DNA of 64,000 nucleotides, taken from positions 3,720,001-3,784,000 of the forward strand of contig NZ_CP048882.1 of the NCBI RefSeq assembly GCF_015910445.1, given 5' to 3'. Below are positions 60,831 through 64,000 of the stretch, in pieces (within the stretch, counting starts at the first letter, position 1; every line of letters begins with the position of its first letter). A program made the position numbers and the translations under genes. The notes beneath the pieces were generated by a model. The model saw only the letters and a list, made by a program, of their open reading frames with translations, had not been told where the DNA came from and searched no databases. The stretch is from Streptomyces bathyalis. Its GTDB lineage: Bacteria; Actinomycetota; Actinomycetes; Streptomycetales; Streptomycetaceae.

Positions 60831-61751
60831 TCAAGGACGCCGGCGCCAGGCGCGACAGGCGAAGACGATTCCGATGGAAAGCACCAGCGTGGCGAGGACC
60901 GAGCCCTCGATTCCGGAAGCGCCACCGGTGAGCAGCGAACTCGCGCCCGACGATTCCGCGACGGTCAGCAGCGAGTTCTGCAGCTCGTTCCCCGACACGC
61001 GAATGCCGAACACATTGCCCTGTGTCCAGTTCCACACCGCATGCCAGGCGCACACGGCCACGAGGCCGCCTTCCCTGAGGGCCCAGAAGCCAAGGAACAC
61101 GGCGACCAGCGCCAGACTGAGTATGGGAAGCGGGCGCAGCGCGGACGGATTGGCGAGGTGCATCGCGGAGAAGAAGACGGTCTGCGTCACCATCGCCGAC
61201 CTCAGCCCCCATTTCCGGTTCACCGCCTGCAACAGGTAGCCACGGGTGAATATCTCCTCCGTGCTGCCCTGGACGGTGAACGCGAGCAGGAGAACCAGGA
61301 CCGCGCCCAGTTGGGACGATCGCACCCACTCGCCGTCGTGCGCCGTGAAGTGCATCTGACCCGAAACCACATTCAGGAACACCGGCAGGGAGAACATCAC
61401 CAGTGCGAGTCCGGCGCCGAAGCCGATCGACCTGCCGGCGCGGGACGTCTGGAAGCCGAGCGTGAGCGCGCTGCGCCCTTCCTTCCACCGCACCCAGAGG
61501 AGGAGGAGAAGCAAGGGCGGAAGAAAGCCCCCGAGGAGCGCGAGCAACGTCTCCCGGAAGCCCCCTTGTTGGGAGGTGCCCTCCAGCGCCACGACAACGG
61601 GCGCCAGGAGTACTGATCCCACACCGAAAATGACAAGGCCCATGACGATGGAGAGGGCCGGACCGGTGGGACGGGCAGCCGTCTGCATGCCGTCCAGCAG
61701 GAGGTTCGGGCGAGTGAACCTGGCCCCCACCGATCGAGTTGCGCTGTTCAT
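60831..61751 (-). CDS. CPBP family intramembrane metalloprotease
   Basis: A 306-residue protein with about eight helices. The catalytic motifs of the CAAX/ABI (CPBP) family are all present: GSTEEIFTRGYLL (Glu-Glu-xxx-Arg), VFFSAMHLANP (Phe-xxx-His) and CAWHAVWNWTQG (His-xxx-Asn). These residues bind one metal ion inside the membrane. The family trims prenylated or membrane proteins or gives bacteriocin self-immunity. No bacteriocin gene is seen next to it. ATG start. Confidence 0.9.
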   Translation of the reverse strand: MNSATRSVGARFTRPNLLLDGMQTAARPTGPALSIVMGLVIFGVGSVLLAPVVVALEGTSQQGGFRETLLALLGGFLPPLLLLLLWVRWKEGRSALTLGFQTSRAGRSIGFGAGLALVMFSLPVFLNVVSGQMHFTAHDGEWVRSSQLGAVLVLLLAFTVQGSTEEIFTRGYLLQAVNRKWGLRSAMVTQTVFFSAMHLANPSALRPLPILSLALVAVFLGFWALREGGLVAVCAWHAVWNWTQGNVFGIRVSGNELQNSLLTVAESSGASSLLTGGASGIEGSVLATLVLSIGIVFACRAWRRRP

Positions 61752-62076
61752 GTCTTCCTTTCCGGCTTCCGGGTCAGTGTGGTCGTCGATTGCGGCTCGG
61801 CGATCTCCACGACCGGCCTTCGATGCGACGGGCTTGCAATCGGGCGCTAGGACCTCCGCGAAGAGGGCAGGAGCCCACCCCGGCGCGGGTGCAGATCGGG
61901 AGTCTCGGGCAACGCCTCGACGGTCGGCGCGAGGCCGTCGCGCACGGCTGTCCGTGCGGCTCGGAGGATTCTCGTGCGGCGCCCGGCGGCTACGCCTGAG
62001 TAATCACTACTCCACTGCGTCGTCGCGGGCCGGGGACCGCCGGTCCTGTCCGCGGGCGTGCGTGCGGCGGGCGGCA

Positions 62077-62112
62077 TCAACTGCGCCGGATACGTCAACT
62101 GCGCCGGATACG
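62077..62112. repeat. 18-bp tandem duplication
   Basis: TCAACTGCGCCGGATACG occurs twice back to back, with no mismatch, just before copy 2 of the dispersed repeat. Confidence 0.9.
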
Positions 62113-62117
62113 TCGCG

Positions 62118-62161
62118 GAGTTCGGAGAGCACGTGCTTCAACGGCCGTACGGAGGCGTCGA
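62118..62161. repeat. dispersed 44-bp repeat, copy 2
   Basis: Matches 55852-55895 at 38 of 44 positions and lies directly after the 18-bp duplication. Both copies are intergenic. Confidence 0.75.
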
Positions 62162-62216
62162 GTACGGGTTCGGTGGGGCGGCGGCTGAGTGCGAGGAGGG
62201 GCAGGCTGCCCTCGGG

Positions 62217-62471
62217 TGGCGCCATCACAGGGCATCGTTTGGTGTCGTCTGGCGCCAGGTGGTGCCGAGGTGGCGCTGAACAGCGCCATATGGTGCCACG
62301 ACGGTGCCTCCGGGGTGGAAGCCGCACCCTCAAGAGGTGCATGGGTACCCATGGCGCCACCATGTCTCGACCCGATCCCGACGTCTTATCCCAGTTCAGC
62401 CCGGGTTTCCCCATGCACGCCCCGCAGTGGGCGCCAATCGGACTTGCGAATGGCGCCATAGTGGTGCCATT
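62217..62471. promoter_or_regulatory. array of TGGYGCCA operator-like sites
   Basis: TGGCGCCA occurs at 62217-62224, 62250-62257, 62352-62359 and 62451-62458; TGGTGCCA at 62291-62298 and 62462-62469. TGGTGCC is at 62260-62266 and GGGCGCCA at 62429-62436. TGGCGCTgaacAGCGCCA spans 62271-62288. The last two sites form AATGGCGCCA-TAG-TGGTGCCATT (62449-62471), ending eight bases before the RHH gene start at 62480. The RHH protein is the natural binder. Confidence 0.75.
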
Positions 62472-62479
62472 ATGACGTC

Positions 62480-62992
62480 ATGGATCTCACGCCGTATGTC
62501 GACACCCTCCGCCGCGAACTTGCGGTGGCCGCCGAAGCCGGCGGTGACGAGGCCCGCGAGCTGGCCGACCGCCTCACCGCTCCCCTGGAGTCGGCGACTC
62601 GTCTGACCATGCTCAATGTGCTCTCCGCCGCGATGGGCGAGATCACCCGCGAACTCGCTCCCGGATCGGTCGACGTACGGCTGCGCGGCATGGACCCCGA
62701 CTTCGTGGTGACGCCGCCGCCCGCCGACAGTGGCCCCGCGGAGCAGGCTCCCGTCGAACCGCACAAGATCCCGGCACACGCCGACAGCGACGAGGGCGGC
62801 ACCGCCCGCGTCAACCTCCGTCTGCCCGCCCAACTCAAGGCCCGCGCCGAGGAGGCGGCGACCCGCGAAGGCCTGTCGGTCAACGCGTGGCTGGTGCGGG
62901 CCGTGTCGGCCGCGGTCGACGGCGGCACGCGGCCTCGTACGACGGAGAAGACACAGACCATCGGACAGAGCTTCACGGGCTGGGTGCGCTGA
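62480..62992 (+). CDS. ribbon-helix-helix (HicB/Arc-like) regulator
   Basis: A 170-residue protein. The N-terminal half is helical and acidic (YVDTLRRELAVAAEAGGDEA, LTMLNVLSAAMGEITRELAP). The C-terminal half has an RHH DNA-binding fold of the HicB antitoxin type: ARVNLRLPAQLKARAEEAAT followed by REGLSVNAWLVRAVSAAVDGG. No toxin (HicA) gene flanks it, so it is more likely a regulator of the downstream genes. ATG 62480 lacks a visible ribosome binding site and may be leaderless or nearly so. It follows the operator array and precedes a DUF4097 gene by 82 bases. Confidence 0.85.
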   Translation: MDLTPYVDTLRRELAVAAEAGGDEARELADRLTAPLESATRLTMLNVLSAAMGEITRELAPGSVDVRLRGMDPDFVVTPPPADSGPAEQAPVEPHKIPAHADSDEGGTARVNLRLPAQLKARAEEAATREGLSVNAWLVRAVSAAVDGGTRPRTTEKTQTIGQSFTGWVR

Positions 62993-63074
62993 CTCCTCGC
63001 CCGCCCGCACCACTTCACCCACACCACGTCCCACCAGCGGGGACGTCATCGAGACCCAAGAGGACGGGACAGCT

Positions 63075-63917
63075 ATGCCTACTTTCGACACCCCCGAACC
63101 GATCTCGGTCACCGCCCATGTCGGCGCCGGTTCCATCCGGTTCACAGCGAGCGACCGGCTCGACACCGTCGTCCAGGTGCGGCCCGGAAACCCGAAGCGG
63201 GACAAGGACGTTCGGACCGCCGAGCAGACCGAGGTCAAGTACGTGAGCGGAGTCCTGACCGTCAGGACGAAGGAGCGCCGCCTCGTCGGGCCCACCGGTT
63301 CCGTCGACGTGGCCGTCGAATTGCCCGCAGGCTCGCGCGTCGACATGACCGGCTCCTGGACCCAGGTGCTCGGCGAGGGCCGGCTCGGGGAGGTCCGGCT
63401 GAAGACCTCGGGCAGTGACGTCCGCCTCGACACGACCGGGCCGCTCCGGCTGACGGCCTCGCACTGTTCGATCACCGTCGACCAGGTCGAGGGCAACGCC
63501 GAGATCACCTCCAGCTCCGGCAGCCTGCGCGTCGGCACCGTCGAGGGCACCGCCGTCCTGAAGAACTCGCACGGGACCACGACCGTCGGCGCGGTCATCG
63601 GTGACCTGCGAGTGAGCGGCGCCCACGGCGACATCGACATCGCGCGAGCCGAGAGCTCGGTCGCCGCCACCACCGCCCACGGCACCCTGCGCGTCGCCGA
63701 TGTCGCGCGCGGCACAGTCCAGCTGGAGACCAACTACGGCGCCATCGAGGTCGGCATCCGCGAGGACACCGCCGCCTGGCTCGACGTCAGCTCCACCCAC
63801 GGGCAGGTACGCAACAGGCTCGCCGCATCCGACGCCCCGGAACAGACCGAGGACGCCGTGAAGGTCCGCGCACGGACGAACTGGGGCACCATCGACGTCC
63901 TCCGCGCCCGGGCCTGA
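63075..63917 (+). CDS. DUF4097 family beta-helix-like protein
   Basis: A 280-residue protein from ATG 63075 with no signal peptide. It is made of repeated short beta strands, as in VKYVSGVLTVRTKER, VRLKTSGSDVRLDTTGPLRL, EITSSSGSLRVGTVEG and TTAHGTLRVADVARGTVQ, a right-handed beta-helix-like pattern of the DUF4097 (putative adhesin) family. In actinobacteria such genes often stand between an RHH regulator and an ABC transporter, fitting the partial gene that follows. Function unknown. Confidence 0.82.
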   Translation: MPTFDTPEPISVTAHVGAGSIRFTASDRLDTVVQVRPGNPKRDKDVRTAEQTEVKYVSGVLTVRTKERRLVGPTGSVDVAVELPAGSRVDMTGSWTQVLGEGRLGEVRLKTSGSDVRLDTTGPLRLTASHCSITVDQVEGNAEITSSSGSLRVGTVEGTAVLKNSHGTTTVGAVIGDLRVSGAHGDIDIARAESSVAATTAHGTLRVADVARGTVQLETNYGAIEVGIREDTAAWLDVSSTHGQVRNRLAASDAPEQTEDAVKVRARTNWGTIDVLRARA

Positions 63918-63981
63918 GCACCCGCTCCGCCAACTCACCCACTCCTCCCACCATTTCAGCCTTCTAACAGGAGGGTTTCCC

Positions 63982-64000
63982 ATGGCTTCATCTGTCATGC
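63982..64000 (+). CDS. start of a gene cut by the window edge
   Basis: ATG 63982 follows a strong AACAGGAGGG ribosome binding site at 63967-63976. Only MASSVM can be read. By context it may be an ABC transporter ATP-binding subunit, but this is a guess from neighbourhood alone. Confidence 0.55.

Larger units (their letters stand above)
61752..62479. other. long intergenic region with repeats and an operator array
   Basis: I see no convincing gene in 728 bases; the long open frames across it lack domains. It contains an 18-bp tandem duplication (62077-62112), copy 2 of the dispersed repeat (62118-62161), and an array of TGGYGCCA sites (62217-62471) leading into the RHH gene. Confidence 0.55.

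Noticed and set aside
61752..62475. Long plus-strand frame across the intergenic region before the RHH gene
   Set aside because: It runs through tandem repeats and operator sites, is Arg/Ser-rich without domains, and shows no ribosome binding site.
62480..62992. HicAB toxin-antitoxin system
   Set aside because: The RHH protein is HicB-like, but no HicA-type toxin gene lies beside it; the neighbour is a DUF4097 gene.

Overview
The window is high-GC actinobacterial DNA and reads as the origin-proximal core of a Streptomyces-type chromosome. Supporting signs are perfect parS sites (GTTTCACGTGAAAC), the order parA-parB / rsmG-jag-yidC-yidD-rnpA-rpmH / dnaA / oriC / dnaN-gnd-recF-DUF721-gyrB-gyrA, a DnaA of 654 aa with the long linker typical of Streptomyces, frequent GTG starts, and tRNA genes without an encoded CCA. 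I infer Streptomyces or a close relative and cannot name the species.

Layout. 1-6839 (minus strand): a GNAT gene, parB, parA with four parS sites, rsmG, jag, yidC, yidD, rnpA and rpmH. 6840-19724 (plus strand): dnaA, oriC (about 9.3-10.0 kb), dnaN, a short-form 6-phosphogluconate dehydrogenase, recF, a DUF721 gene, gyrB, gyrA and a DUF3566 membrane protein, then tRNA-Ile. 19.9-25.4 kb looks like an accessory patch: a small two-helix membrane protein and an NB-ARC/TPR (NLR-like STAND) protein that share a short motif, a DHFR-like reductase, and a hydroxymethylbilane synthase. 25.5-31.7 kb: a DLW-39 peptide, two secreted/anchored proteins with related ectodomains, a Ser/Thr kinase, an HTH protein and tRNA-Ala. 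32.2-37.1 kb: photolyase, an MMPL transporter, and a DUF5324 protein.

37.3-52.1 kb is the conserved actinobacterial division and envelope block: cyclophilin, rhomboid protease, crgA, DUF881, a small membrane protein, pabA/trpG-type amidotransferase, two class E sortases (the first frameshifted), and the minus-strand set pknB, pbpA, rodA/ftsW, pstP, fhaB, fhaA, followed by tRNA-Leu. In this set the kinase/phosphatase pair and the FHA readers would regulate the transpeptidase and the SEDS polymerase. 52.8-64.0 kb is mixed: two regulator/enzyme pairs with visible operators (MarR with SnoaL-like, TetR with DUF2855), a lipoprotein, DUF4190, a YcnI copper protein with a membrane partner, an APC permease, a CPBP protease, and a ribbon-helix-helix regulator with a dense operator array upstream of a DUF4097 gene and a gene cut by the window end.

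Most interesting: the NLR plus membrane-protein pair sharing a RHIM-like motif in three copies; a perfect 23-bp inverted repeat over the start of the GNAT gene; a DnaA-box cluster outside oriC next to crgA; the TGGYGCCA array before the ribbon-helix-helix gene; and two apparent one-base losses in C runs, in gyrB and a sortase gene, that need a read-level check.
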